64,000 nucleotides of DNA from Epiperipatus broadwayi (Eukaryota; Onychophora; Udeonychophora; Euonychophora; Peripatidae). Shown here piece after piece: positions 36,660 to 47,811 of this stretch. The notes under the pieces are model-generated. The model saw only the letters and a program-made list of their open reading frames with translations. It ran no database searches and had not been told where the DNA came from. The stretch spans positions 1,707,711 to 1,771,710 of the forward strand of contig JAQFVV010012495.1 in NCBI GenBank assembly GCA_028023455.1. Direction: 5' to 3'. The translations under genes were made by a program, and so were the position numbers. The stretch's first letter is position 1. Every line of letters starts with the position of its first letter.

Positions 36660-37080
36660 GTATAAATATAGGGGTTTTAAACACAGACTTTCGAGCACCC
36701 TTCAACTATCCATGCTATCTCATATCACTGATACTCATGACCATACACATGTAAAAAAATAAATAATCACCAATATACATATTTCATGCTGAACCAGCAC
36801 TCATCAGTTTGGTCCAGATTATCAACTCCCACATCAGTGCTCAATTTAGCAAATCTTCATATTTTAATGGACAGGCTTCAATCTACTCCAATCTCCAACT
36901 CTTCAGCCATCCATATCATTGAAAATTTAATGATGAAAAACCCAAATTCCATACTGATGCCAATATTATTGCCATGCCAATGTTGACCTCAAGTTACTCT
37001 GATCCCTCAGGTATAGAACCTTATCCATTTAAATACATAGAAAAGGGATGGCAGGATGCAGGCTTAATGTGTAATATTTG
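36660..37080 (-). repeat. family A repeat copy
   Basis: From ggggttttaaacacagac to the end near ggcttaatgtg, matching 57556-58050 in order (catacacatgtaaaaaa, aaccagcactcatcag, ttaatggacaggcttca, ccaactcttcagccatcc). A hammerhead is at 36769-36813. Confidence 0.85.
36769..36813 (-). ncRNA. hammerhead ribozyme, family A, near-canonical
   Basis: On the - strand: ACCAAA, CTGATGA, stem II TGCT with loop GGTTC and AGCA, GAA, ATATGTAT, A at the cleavage site, then TTGGT. The core is complete. An extra A in the stem I junction may shift the pairing by one base. Confidence 0.65.
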
Positions 37081-37134
37081 AAATATAGGCATTCTTCATA
37101 TACCTGGAGCTTAATTGTAAATATAGAGGATTTG

Positions 37135-37385
37135 AACACAGACTTTCAAACACCCTTCTTAATATAAACTGAGCACTGATTATATATATGTGTGGGAGAT
37201 GATAATCTGGACCAACTGCTGAGTGCTGGTTCAGAATAAAATATGTAGATTGGTGATTATTTATCTTTTTTGCATGTGTATCAGTGATATGAGAGAGTGT
37301 GGATAGTTGAAGGCAGCATGAAAGTCTGTGTTCAAATCCTCTATATTTGCAATTATGCTCCAGGTATGCCTGTATTTTAAATATT
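37135..37385 (+). repeat. family A repeat, inverted partner of 36660-37080
   Basis: Reverse complement of part of the preceding copy, ending in tttgtgttcaaatcctctata-like text. The hammerhead region (37209-37255) is decayed, with CTGCTGA for CTGATGA and loss of the GAA. Confidence 0.8.
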
Positions 37386-37739
37386 CAAGTAAAGTATATA
37401 ACTAAAATTGCTTTACTATATTATAACTGTTTTTAAATATTAATAAAATATCGTTTTTGGCTCAATATTGTCAAATTCTTTTTTTAATTAGAATATAAAT
37501 GATAGTTATTTCAATTGTAATTCAATACTGTCATATTACTGTAGCGTGAAATTCTAATTAAGAATTGTGTTATGGATACAAGTAAATCTATTCTTTGGAT
37601 TACTAAAAAATAGAATCATGACTGGTTTTTTGACAATAATCATATTATTAGTGATTTCATTAAAAAGAAACATATGGCATTCTATGATTACCAAAATAGT
37701 AGATGAAATGTGTAACTTCATAATAAATATAAAGATCTG

Positions 37740-39700
37740 AAGTCAGAAGTTCAATGGTTGACCAGAAAGCTTACAAAGTAATTGGTGCTTTAAAAATTCA
37801 AAGAAAAAACAGACACATGTAGATGGTCATTATTCTATATCTGTTTTTAATGCATTAAAGCAACATTTGGATCAAAAATGTAATATCCCACTCTTATTAA
37901 ATTCTGCAGTGGACCTCTCTTATATGATGATAATGATATTTTGAAAAAGTAAAAAGAAATAATTATACTAGAATTGATATGATGCATTTTAATGATATAT
38001 CTATTTTATCTACTCATTTAGATTTTGACAATGATACCTTGCTTAATGAAGTCAAAAGAGCTTTTCATAATCTTAATCATAGAAAGACTGCATGTTTTGA
38101 TCAAATAGTTGAAGAAGTTTAAAAATATGGTAATATTATATTAGCTTTAAAAATATTGGATTTTTTAGGAGCATCTGGGCCCGTGAAATTATGCCATCTG
38201 ATCTTAAGGATGCTTCAATTGTTCCAATTATTAAAGGCAATAGTCAAAACTGTGGTGATGATTATCATGGAATGTCATTATTATTCACTACAAAAAAAAT
38301 CTTTCCAAGAATTTTGTTGAATAGATTGCTTCCAGTTATAGATGAATGGTTAGTAGAGATTCCAGAATCACTATAAATATGATTTTTATTGCCAAGAAAA
38401 TGTAAGAAAAGTATCATAAACAAAGGAATGATTTATATATTACTTTTATTGGTGTGATCAAGGCATTTGATACGATTAATACAACAGATCTATTGCACTG
38501 TTAGAAATTAATTGGTTGACCACCAAAATTTATTCCTATTATACAGCTTCTACATGATGGAATGGGAAGAACAGTTGTTACTACAGGTGAAAAATCTGAG
38601 ATATTTGGAATGAAAACTGATCTTAAGCAAAGATGTGTATTTGCTCCAATTTTGTTTTTAATTTTTTACAAGTTTTTGAATTTTTATATGTAGCTTAATC
38701 AGACAGGGATCAAAATAAGATGCAGATTTGATGGTGGAATTTTTAATTTGTATTGATTAAACTCAAAAACGAGGACTTCATCTTCTTGGGATTTTGGATT
38801 TATAGTAAGCTCATGGTTGTGCTATTTTTGTGAGTTTAAAAGATGATTTACATAATAATCCTAATATTTTAAATGCAATTTGTAAAATTCTTGGTTTATA
38901 AATTATTGTTCAAAAACTCTCATGTTGTTTATCAGTCAGTGACCAAAGAACAATTCTCAGCAACCTTTAGCTTGAACTGCTATCAACTTGAGAAATAGAC
39001 CAGTTTAAATACTTTGGTATTATTTTAAGCAAAAGGATGGACTTAGGCATTGACATCCAACACAGATTTGAATGTGCTGCTATTGCTTGTAATAAGTTAA
39101 AAGTTAATTTCATCATAGGGAAATAACTACCACAACTAAGTTAATTGTATATAAACTTGGATGTCATATTGATGCAATATTAAGGTATTAGAAATGTTTA
39201 TTTAAGGACTCTAAAAAAAAATTTAAAATACAATGGCAAAGTCGTAAAACCAATCAATATGTTTTTCAGTTTGCAGGATTAGGTACTTTTGAGTCCATTA
39301 TTATGAAATGACATCTTTATTGGATTAGACACGTAAAATGAATGAACAATAGAAAACTTCCTAAAAGGGAGTTTTATGATGAACTTGAATATGGGTTTCA
39401 TAGAAGAAGTAAACCCCAGCTATGTTACAAGGATTATTTCAAAGACATTCTATGGAAGTGCAATGTCAATTGTTCTATTTGGAAAGATATGGCAGAGAAT
39501 AGAATTCATTGGAGAACTAAAATTACTATGAAGTTAAAGTATTTCAGAGTTTTCTACTAAGGAAACTAAGACAACATTGTAAAATAATAATAAAACAGAA
39601 AATTGAGTCAGCATGTACTATAAGTGGATGTATTTTTGGTTAACATATTTTTGTTTAACAGATTGGGTTGTACAGTCACCACAAAACTCAATTTCAGCAT
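37740..39700 (+). pseudogene. non-LTR retrotransposon (LINE) relic, RT to C-terminal zinc-finger region
   Basis: Motifs appear in order on the + strand: LNEVKRAFHNLNHRKTACF (about 38040), MPSDLKDASIVPIIKG (38191 on), YHGMSLLFTTKKIFPRILL, LYITFIGVIKAFDTINTTDLL (RT motif A, about 38440), LHDGMGRTVV, LKQRCVFAPILFLIF (38630, matching VKQGCVLAPTLF), CCLSVSDQR, FKYFGIILSKRMD, NNRKLPKREFYDELEYG (39340) and SGCIFG...LFNRLGC (39615-39675), a remnant of the C-terminal zinc-finger. It differs from the RTE-like family at 26-29 kb. Many stops and frameshifts, and the catalytic FADD is not visible. Confidence 0.8.
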
Positions 39701-39756
39701 AGTTTCTCTCTCATTTTTTGTTGGAATTAAAATGGCCATAATCTTTTTAAGTGACT

Positions 39757-39795
39757 GTTGTTGTTGTTGTTGTTATTATTATGATGATGATGATG

Positions 39796-39843
<48 letters not shown>
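39757..39843. repeat. (TTG)n(TTA)n(TGA)n compound microsatellite
   Basis: TTG units, then TTA, GAT and a long TTA run, adjacent to the 3' end of the LINE relic. Confidence 0.95.
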
Positions 39844-39844
<1 letters not shown>

Positions 39845-40604
39845 CAATGGGAAAATTCATCTTTTCTCGTTTTAACTCCATATAAGTGGACAACTAACAA
39901 TAAGTCAAATATATGTAATAATATTGAGTACAGTATTTTCCAACATTAAATATGTAAATTTTGTTTTTGACATTTTAACAGAAAACTATTAAATCTATTT
40001 TTAACAACCTGTTTTGCTAGACTATAATCAAATAAAAAATGATCATTTCCATTTGCAATTTTAGGTGTATCTAGAGATAAAAAATCTAATAGTTTTTTTT
40101 ATAAACTGTGGCGAAATAAAAATCTTATCTTGAACATAATTTGATATATATCTTATTGGCTTCCATATACTGTTAGTTTATTTCTTGTTAAGATTTTTTA
40201 AGGATAATCTTTTGTTAATTATTCATAATTTGTAAATCAATTTCTGTTTCATTTGTGTTATTTTTTGAACTTTCTTTTTTTTTTTGTTTGTTTAAATTTA
40301 TGTCAGATCTAAAATCTTACCTTATTTATATGTACTCCAATTGAAAATTTCATCTTTAATTATTTTGAAATGCCTATAAGTGGCCAACTCTGATGAAATA
40401 TAGTATTATTAAACCGAGTATTTTCATTTTTTAATATGTAACTCCTGATTTTGAAAAAAATAACAGAATATTATTTACATCATTTTTCAAATGACTATTT
40501 ACATATGTGGTGTCACGGATATACATATATAATATAATATAATTATATTCCAAATACATTTTATTACAATATTTTTACTAGCTGACATTTGTTATATTAT
40601 TGTC

Positions 40605-40605
40605 T

Positions 40606-40644
<39 letters not shown>

Positions 40645-40645
40645 A
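40605..40645. repeat. (TA)n(TG)n microsatellite
   Basis: Directly abuts the left end of a family C hammerhead repeat, as does the equivalent repeat at 50487-50540. Confidence 0.95.
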
Positions 40646-40740
40646 CACTACAATAATAAGCATGCTAGTAGCTCTAACAAGCTTTATCGATAAATGCAGC
40701 AAGAGAAGCATTTGAAATCTTTATCTATAAATTATCCCCA

Positions 40741-40782
40741 TCCTCAAACGAATTTCAAGCTATTGGCTATCATCAGTGAAGT
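40741..40782 (-). ncRNA. hammerhead ribozyme, family C (left arm of C1)
   Basis: On the - strand: CTTCA, CTGATGA, stem II AGC with loop CAATA and GCT, GAA, ATTCGTT, then TGAGG pairing with CTTCA (one U-G). The core bases are intact; stem III is weak. Confidence 0.65.
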
Positions 40783-40990
40783 GCTAGAATATTTTAAACA
40801 CTAGATCTAACATACCAACTGAAAGTTAGCTCTTATCTGATACTATCCATATAGCTATTTAAGTTAGATAACTGGATTTGAAGACATATTGGTGTCTGAA
40901 ATTTTTGGATTTTCTACTTAATAGTTAAGTATAGGATAAGTGTTGGCTTTGAATTGATATTTTAGATCTAGTGTCTGAAATATCGTAGCA

Positions 40991-41030
40991 CCTCACTGAG
41001 GATAAACAATAGTTTGAAACTGTTTTGAGG
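40991..41030 (+). ncRNA. hammerhead ribozyme, family C (right arm of C1)
   Basis: CCTCA (40991-40995), CTGAGGA (position 7 may be any base), stem II AAAC with loop AATA and GTTT, GAA (41016-41018), ACTGTT, then TGAGG (41026-41030) pairing perfectly with CCTCA. The cleavage-site base is T41025. Confidence 0.7.
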
Positions 41031-41484
41031 ATGGGTAATTTCTAGATAGAGATTTTAAATGTTTCTCTTGTGGCATTTATCGATAAAGCTTGTTAGAGCT
41101 ACTAGCACTCTCATTATTATAGTTTATAATTACAAGCTTATCAAATTAAGTCATATGATATATGACTTGATTTTATTTAATATATATACAGAAAAAGAAT
41201 GAAAGAGATGAAAACAGAAATTATTTAAACAATACCAGATATAAACATTGTTCTATTTTTATGCAGTTTTAAAATGGTAATTTCTACTCATTTTCAAATC
41301 CATGACTGAATGATTATTTTGTGACTGCAATTTAGCCTAGTGGGAATGGATATATACAGCATTCTGTTAACTTGTAAAAACTGGAAAATACTTATGTAAT
41401 AATATTACATAACTTGAAAGATTGTTATTCATTCATATGGGTTTTAAAATGAATAGAAAAAAATCTCCCATTTAATTTTATTAT

Positions 41485-41745
41485 TATGATTGCTGGTTTA
41501 GCATGAAATACGTTTATTGGTGATTATTTATCTTTTCAACATATATGTGTTCGAGTGTATCAGTGTTATGGGATAGTGTGGAGAGTGGTGGGTCATGTGA
41601 AAGTATGTGCTCATATACCTATATATGTGTTCGAGTGTATCAGTGTTATGGGATAGTGTGGATAGTGGTGGGTCATGTAAAAGTCTGTGCTCATATTCCC
41701 TATATATTATATATATAGACACAGGTATATAATAAGCCTGTGTAT
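41485..41745 (+). repeat. family A half-unit with internal tandem duplication
   Basis: gctggtttagcatgaaatac starts inside the hammerhead stem II. Then ttggtgattatttatc leads into two direct copies of a segment of about 76 bp (tatatgtgttcgagtgtatc...gtgctcatat), at 41546-41620 and 41622-41697. The core CTGATGA is missing. Confidence 0.75.
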
Positions 41746-42054
41746 TTCAGTTATTAAAGCTGTATAAAAAGAGAATATATTTAAATCTGGGATTAACATT
41801 ATACATCTGAGGTCACAAATGTAAGCAGTTATTTTCCATTTGTAGTGTAGCCTAGCAAAGTCAGGCAGGGGCAATTTAACAGAGTTATGTTAAATTATCA
41901 AAAATAAATTGTTTATACAATTCAAACAATACAATATAATTATCTTATAACTAAAATCAATAAGGCAAAATAACTATTGCAGAAATTCTTAAATATAATT
42001 AGAAATGATTTTTTGATTTATATACAAACTTATGATTGTTGACTTTAATTTTCA

Positions 42055-42290
42055 AATTTAGATTAACTATTTCATGCTAAACCAGCAATCATCAGTTGGT
42101 CCAGATGATCATCTCTACACATATATGCAATAAGTGTTCAGATATATTGATGATTATTTATCTTTTCGACATATATGTGTTCGAGTGTATTAGTGATATG
42201 AGATAGGGATCATGTGAAAGTTTGTGCTCATATACCCTATGTATTAACATATAATGATACAGGTATATTATAAGCCTGTATTTCAGTTAT
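42055..42290. repeat. family A rearranged copy
   Basis: 42065-42135 is in - orientation and contains a half hammerhead (ACCAA, CTGATGA, TGCT, AGCAT, GAAA on the - strand). 42143-42290 is in + orientation (gatgattatttatcttttcg, gatatgagatagggatcatg). Stem I lacks its partner, so it should be inactive. Confidence 0.7.
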
Positions 42291-42362
42291 GAACTATTAT
42301 TGTATTTATAAAATATGATCCTTGGATTAGTGTTTTTTTTGTGTGTGTGTGTCATATCAATG

Positions 42363-42509
42363 ATAAAGATTTTTAACGTTTTTCAAAAGGATTTAAAAAG
42401 TCCGGAACAAATTCAGGCAAGTATTGATATTATTAGCGCAGTACTCACATTTGTGAAACACCCATTTGCGGGTTTGGATCATATAAAAATTGTAACAACC
42501 ATGGGTTGA
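42363..42509 (+). other. short unexplained reading frame
   Basis: The last ~45 codons (FNVFQKDLKSPEQIQASI, then DIISAVLTFVKHPFAGLDHI, ending TTMG stop) have mixed amino-acid composition and higher GC than the surroundings. This could be a terminal coding exon or a fragment of an element. I do not recognise the family and saw no good splice acceptor, so it may be chance. Confidence 0.25.
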
Positions 42510-43528
42510 AAGATCATTTTCTCTTAGATAAATGTAGACTTATTTATAAGTAATTCCTAATTTTTATTAATCAACCGACTTCCAATGAAGTAATTATTTA
42601 TTTTATTTAAAAACATGCAGCTTGTTTGTATTAGTATGTTTATAAAATATGAACTTAAATCATGATTATATATATTATATTTTCGAATTTAAATTAAGTA
42701 GAAAAAAAAACACGATTTCTAAAAGAAAAATAATTTTAGAATTGAAGTAATGACATAATTTATGTTGAAACGGATGTTCAATATAAGATGAAATGACTTT
42801 CCAGATAGAAAATATCTTTTCAAATATTAAAAAAAAAAAGAAAAGATTAATGAACAGTAAAAAATAAATCATCTTGTATTATATTTTAAACAATCATAAA
42901 AATATTTTAGAAAAAAAAAAAAATTCTGCAAATCGTAAAAAAAAAAATCTATATAAAAATGAAATATATTTTTTACGATAGTCCATTTTAATAGAAAATA
43001 AAATAATTTCATTAGTATTTTTTTAAGTTTGAGATTGTAAGGTTGGATCACATTTTTATACAAAAGATATATAATTAGTACCCCCCCTCAACCTATAAAC
43101 TAAATATCAACTTTGTCTTTTTTCTAAACATAAAATAAACTAATATTTTAAAACTGAAATACTTTTATAATATTACAATTTAAAATACGATTTTCATTTT
43201 TATTTAGTAAAACTTTTTAAATTTGTAACAAGTTCAAAACACGAATGTGAGTTATTTACAAGTAAGGGCTTTTTTATTTTATAATTAACATGTATAGTTT
43301 ATAATTTTAGTAGAATGAATTTTTTGTAAACAGTTTAGAATAAAACAATTAAGAGACTTTTATTCCGCAAGAGTCTTTTTTGATGTTTATCTTTAGTGCT
43401 ATTGTTTTTCTTAATCAGATATCTTTTACAACTCTTTTTGCAACCATAAATCTTTACATCAACTGTAAAATTTAAATGACTTCTCCTTGCTTTCTATTTT
43501 TATCTCCAATAACTTCCTAAAAAACCTG

Positions 43529-43628
43529 TCAAGCGCTGGTGGCCTTGTGGTTAGCATAGCTGCCTTCCAAGCAGCTGGGCCCGGGTTTGCTTTTCGGTGA
43601 AGGCTTTAACACATAAACAAAAAAAAAC
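43529..43628 (+). repeat. tRNA-derived SINE-like element, tRNA-Gly(TCC)-like head
   Basis: The head (43533 on) reads gcgctggtggccttgtgg with an anticodon arm CTGC, loop CTTCCAA and GCAG (anticodon TCC). It then has a T arm CCGGGTTTG that no longer closes well. The tail is tttaacacataaac plus an A run, matching the tail of the four other copies. The 5' flank tcaagc is also shared with three others. Confidence 0.7.
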
Positions 43629-44289
43629 TGTTAACAATGTTTTGAAAAGTAATATTATACTTATTGTATGTATATCATTACACAAAAGTTCATCTTACAG
43701 AATGATTTGTTAGGTAGCATTAAACTCACCAGAATAAAATTTGAAAATAAATTAAAACTAGCCACTAGTTGAAAATATTTTATCCACCCTCATGCATCAA
43801 TATTAACTATTTGATAAATAGAGGAAATTTTCTTTAACATATAAAACTTTGATATGATACGATTTTAAGTTTACTAATTACAGCTATTTCATTATATTGT
43901 AAAATAAAATAATGCTACCCAAAGAGTGAATACATTATTATCATTAATATCTCTTGTATACACTTATAAATAAATATCTGCATTAATTTTAATCTATACT
44001 TTATATAATCCCTGTTAATCATATTCCCTGTTTAATAACTATTTTACAAAAAAATATTTTGCCACAACCATGAAATGGCAACCTACTGACTCATTTTAAA
44101 ATAAACATTTTTTTTAAATTTTAAATAAACAAATTAAATTAACAAAGCAAACAATAACAAATTAAAAATAATATTCATTTTGAATTATTATATCACTAGA
44201 TTGAGATCTAGTTCTGAAATAATTAAATGATTTTAAAGATTAAGATGATATTGTGAAAGGAAACGATAGACAAGTGTGAAAATTATTTC

Positions 44290-44301
44290 CCTTACACAAT
44301 A

Positions 44302-44337
<36 letters not shown>

Positions 44338-44368
44338 TATGATATATATATATATATATATATATATA
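44290..44368. repeat. (TA)n tract
   Basis: Three TA runs separated by single-base interruptions. Confidence 0.9.
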
Positions 44369-44654
44369 ATCACTATATTATTAATTATTAGATATATTCA
44401 AAATAACAAGATTCACTATCATAAGAAATTAAAATGAAATATTTTTTCTTCCCTGTGATATATAAACCGAACTTGTGTAAACAATTTGCTAATTAAAAAA
44501 ACAGAATCATAGTAAGTTCAAGCCCTAATTTAACCATGTTCGATAAAAATTGGTTTATTTAAAGAATAAGCTCTAAATGCAGGTGGCCCACTTATACTTT
44601 TAAAAGATTTATTGATGAAAAGGGGAGGGGGATGCCAATTCTATAGTGCAAATG

Positions 44655-44890
44655 TGAGGACTAATTTTATTCCACATATATATAAAGCTGAGCACTGATT
44701 GTATAAATGTGTGAGAGATTATCATCTGGCTCAACTGATGAGTGCTGGTTCTGCATGAAATATTATATTGGAGATCATTTATCTTTTTACATGAGTGTGG
44801 TCATGTGTATTGGTTGTTTGAGATGGAGTGGAGGACAAATATAGACAGAAAATACTATGTTCAAATCCCTCTATTTCCTATAGTAAACAT
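44655..44890 (+). repeat. family A repeat copy
   Basis: aaagctgagcactgattgta through caaatccctctattt, matching the + oriented copies at 58350-58560. The hammerhead region (44731-44772) keeps CTGATGA and GAAA, but stem II and stem I have mismatches. Confidence 0.75.
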
Positions 44891-45044
44891 TCTGCAAACG
44901 GAATGAATAAGTTAATTATATATATATATATTTGCAAGAAAATCAAGTCATATATCACATGACTTAATTTTATAAGATTGTATTACAAATGTTATATAAT
45001 AAGCATGCCAATAGCTCTTAACAAGCTTTTCAGAATATCCCTAC

Positions 45045-45083
45045 CCCCAGAACTGTTTCTAGCTTTGAATGTCATCAGTGAGG
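45045..45083 (-). ncRNA. hammerhead-like motif, family C (left arm of C2)
   Basis: On the - strand: CCTCA, CTGATGA, a poorly pairing stem II (CATTC/AAGCTA), GAA, ACAGTT, C, TGGGG. Stem I pairs (one U-G). Decay of stem II makes activity doubtful. Confidence 0.5.
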
Positions 45084-45400
45084 TGCTAGAATACTCCAGC
45101 ATTAGATTTAAAATACCAGTTCAAGTCCAATACTTTATCTAATGTTTAACTATTAAGTAGAAAATCTGAATTTTTCAGATATCCATATGTCTTCAAATCC
45201 TGCTATCTAACTTAAACAGCTATATGGAGCTTAACTAAGTTCAACTATACTAATTTATTCCCATATGGCTATTTAAGTTAGATAGTTGGATTTGAAGACA
45301 TGGATGTCTAAAAATTTCAGATTTTCTACTTAATAGTTAAACATTAGATAAAGCATTGAGCTTGATCTGGTATTTTAAATCTAATGCTGGAATATCCTAG

Positions 45401-45443
45401 CATCTCAATGATGACATCCAGAGCTAGAAACTGGTCTCAGGAT
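45401..45443 (+). ncRNA. hammerhead-like motif, family C (right arm of C2), core mutated
   Basis: Has ATGATGA for CTGATGA, then GAA, ACTGGT, C and TCAGGAT. Loss of C3 should abolish cleavage. Confidence 0.45.
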
Positions 45444-45594
45444 AGGGATATTCTGAAAGGATTGTAAAGAGCTATTGGCATGCCCATTATATAACATTTA
45501 TAATACAAGCTTATAAAATTATGTGATATATGATTTCATTTCCTTGCAATTATTGTTTTTGCCCTTAAGGCTTTGGAATTTTATATTGCTAAAG

Positions 45595-45850
45595 CTATTA
45601 ATATATTGTGTATCTGAACTTAGTTTAATCCCATATGATTATTTAAGTTAGATAGTTGGATTTGAAGGAATATGATTGTCTGACAATTTTCAGATTTTCT
45701 ACTTAATAGGTAATCATTAGATAAAATGCTGGAATTGACCTAGTATTTTAAATCTAATGCTGGAATATCCTAGCAATTTACAGATGAGACCCAGAGCTAG
45801 AAATTGGTCTGAGAATAGGGATATTCTAAAAAACTTGTTAAGCACTATTG
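45595..45850 (+). repeat. family C half-unit, copy C3
   Basis: Repeats the right arm of C2: ttaagttagatagttggattt, tcagattttctacttaatag, aatctaatgctggaatatcc, gagctagaaattggtctgag. The core is degraded (CAGATGA). Followed by (TA)n(GA)n at 45859-45899. Confidence 0.8.
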
Positions 45851-45858
45851 CCATGCTC

Positions 45859-45861
45859 ATA

Positions 45862-45899
<38 letters not shown>

Positions 45900-45900
45900 T
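45859..45900. repeat. (TA)n(GA)n microsatellite
   Basis: A TA run followed by a GA run. Confidence 0.95.
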
Positions 45901-45954
45901 GTGTATTATCATTATTTTACATATGTCCTCTATATAACAACATTTGATGAAAGA

Positions 45955-46145
45955 TAAAGTAGCCTCTTGCAATTATGATCACATCAAACATAGCAATTCA
46001 CTGTCCATTTAAGAAGACTTGCAATGTTTTGTTATGTTTGATATGAATTTCACTAGTCTCCTGAGGAGTTGATAACATCGGGTTTGATTGACAGAAACAT
46101 GTAACCTGTAAAAAACTTGATTGTTTTTCTTCCAATGTTGTTATA
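45955..46145 (+). repeat. hammerhead-like repeat, PLE-like relic
   Basis: At 46056-46108: CTGAGGA, stem II GTTGAT and ATTGAC (six pairs), GAA, the palindrome ACATGT, then A. The stem I strands do not pair, so either stem I has decayed or the similarity is partial. The surrounding sequence occurs once in the window. Confidence 0.45.
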
Positions 46146-46224
46146 TAAAATACCATAATTTTTTTTTAAATTTTTATAGAAGGTATAAGTAAAATGATGT
46201 TGATATAGTGTGTGTGCACATGCA

Positions 46225-46330
46225 TTCTAATCATACTTGCAAAATAATTGACAGTTTCAACTGATTTTTAATCTTCCTCAGAACTCCTGGTAGTATTAAA
46301 AAACTCTCAATTTTTTTTGTTCATTGTTTC
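46225..46330 (-). repeat. family D hammerhead-like motif
   Basis: On the - strand: CTGAGGA (46281-46275), GATT with AATC pairing, GTTGAAACTGTC. It shares aacagtttcaa/ttgaaactgt and the aatcttc(a/c)tc core with the motif at 53080-53115. Confidence 0.4.
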
Positions 46331-46479
46331 TCTAAAGATGTGATGTTATTGGAGAGACTATTATCAAAAATAGTCTAATTAAAAGTTGTTTTACATACAT
46401 ATATGTTTATAAATAACATTTTTTCAAGAATATAAAATATAGACTTTAAAAAATACAAATACAAAATATTTTATAATAA

Positions 46480-46900
46480 CATTGATGTTATGTATGGACT
46501 GTATCAAAGAGAAGAAGAGGAACAAAATCATTTTCTATTTAAATGCAACACTGTAGAACCTACAGGAACTTCTATAAATATAACACATAAGAAAAAGAAC
46601 ACCAATATTCACTCACTTCTACAATCATTCTCAAATTCAAACTTTTTAAACATCTATATTACTATATTTATACTCTATGAACTATAATGCAAAATATGCT
46701 TTTTTCTCTACAATGACAACAGTAGAAGTCATGTAAATAATTTCAAATATAAACTAGAAATAATCAGAATAAGAGACAAAAAAATCTTTCCACCAGATAT
46801 TTATGCAATATATTGATCATTCAAATGGCAGATGTCCCTTTTGTAATGAGAATTTCTTGTCAAGGGTATTTCTGTTGTCATCTGACTGTTTTTTTTATAT
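46480..46900 (+). pseudogene. possible retroelement C-terminal fragment
   Basis: 46490-46560 reads YQREEEEQNHFLFKCNT, resembling the cysteine/EE/HLLFxC end of some LINE ORF2 proteins. A CPFCNEN segment follows at about 46835. There are no further motifs, so this is a weak call. Confidence 0.25.
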
Positions 46901-47468
46901 ATATTTTCTGCAGATATAAAATATAACCCTTGCAAAATCTAAATGACTCAAGTAGTGAAAAAGGAAGAAGTAAAATTTGATATTTATAACAATATTTGGG
47001 CCTTCATCTCTAAGTTTACATTCTAAGTAATGCAAACAATTAGAATAATTAGCAGAGATAAAGAATGACGATTTGGAATAATAAATTATGATTTGAAATA
47101 ATGAGAACTTTAAAGTTAAAGGCAATAATAATTGGTTAAACATTGAAAGAGAAAAAGTTGATTAAATAAAGTTAAAGGCAATAATAATTGTTTGAACATT
47201 GAAAGAGAAAAAGTTGATTAAATATTGCTTTTATATATATATATACTACATTTGTATTTGTAATCGTTAATCAATTTAACAAGATCTTGTGTGTGTTGGC
47301 TTATGTTTTAATAAAGTTCCTTTGAAACTAAAAATTAAAATAAAAAGAGTTTTGAATGAGGACTTATATAGAATAAATATAAACATATATTAATAAATAT
47401 TTTTATTCATAGAAATTACTTCTAAGTTTGCAATAAAAGAATGCTAAAAGAAAAGCAAAAATTAACTT

Positions 47469-47567
47469 CTTTTTTTTTCCATGTGTCAAAGCTTCGGCCG
47501 GGAAGCGAACCCGGGACAACTGCTTGCAAGGCAGTTGTGCTAACCACTCGGCCGCCAAACGCTTGAC
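47469..47567 (-). repeat. tRNA-derived SINE-like element, tRNA-Ala(TGC)-like head
   Basis: On the - strand, 47562-47491 folds as a tRNA: acceptor GCGTTTG with partial pairing, D arm GGCCGAGTGGTTAGC, anticodon arm ACTGC with loop CTTGCAA and GCAGT (anticodon TGC), T arm CCGGG, loop TTCGCTT, CCCGG. A and B box promoter positions are intact. The conserved tail TTTGACACATGG plus an A run follows, which marks it as a SINE-like copy rather than a host tRNA gene. A tRNA finder may still score it. Confidence 0.75.
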
Positions 47568-47702
47568 TTAACTTTATTTTTTTGATTAATTTAAAACATA
47601 AAAAGTAGTAAATATAAATATTAATAAATGATTTATGAAAAGACAACATTGGTCAAAAGCTTTACACCAGCACTAAATATATAGACATTTGAAAGAAAAG
47701 GA

Positions 47703-47811
47703 GCGTTGTTAGCCGAGAGGTCATCGCACCCGCCTTGCAAGCAAGTAGTTGGTTGCAGACGGGTGTGGGTTCGCGTCCCGGCCGATATTATGACATATGA
47801 AAAAAAAATAT
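47703..47811 (+). repeat. tRNA-derived SINE-like element with enlarged variable region
   Basis: gcgttgttagccgagagg, loop CTTGCAA, then about 17 extra bases before the T arm (gggttcgcgtcccgg), tail ttatgacatatg plus an A run. It is a close relative of the - strand copy at 49873-49985. Confidence 0.75.

Larger units (their letters stand above)
40655..41130. repeat. family C hammerhead-bearing inverted repeat, copy C1
   Basis: Two arms (about 40660-40830 and 40930-41115) are inverted copies: gctagtagctctaacaagct against agcttgttagagctactagc, and ttatcgataaatgc against gcatttatcgataa. Each arm carries a hammerhead core pointing outward from the centre of symmetry. Non-coding. Confidence 0.88.
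44930..45555. repeat. family C hammerhead-bearing inverted repeat, copy C2
   Basis: Arms of about 290 bp (44932-45230 and 45262-45552): aagcatgccaatagctctta against agagctattggcatgccc, ccatatgtcttcaaatcc against ggatttgaagacatgg, and aatcaagtcatatatcac against its complement. The inter-arm spacer is only about 30 bp. Each arm has a hammerhead-like core. Confidence 0.88.

Noticed and set aside
47491-47562. Functional host tRNA-Ala gene
   Set aside because: It folds well, but carries the same tail as four other tRNA-like copies and has mismatches in the acceptor stem, so a SINE-like copy is more likely.
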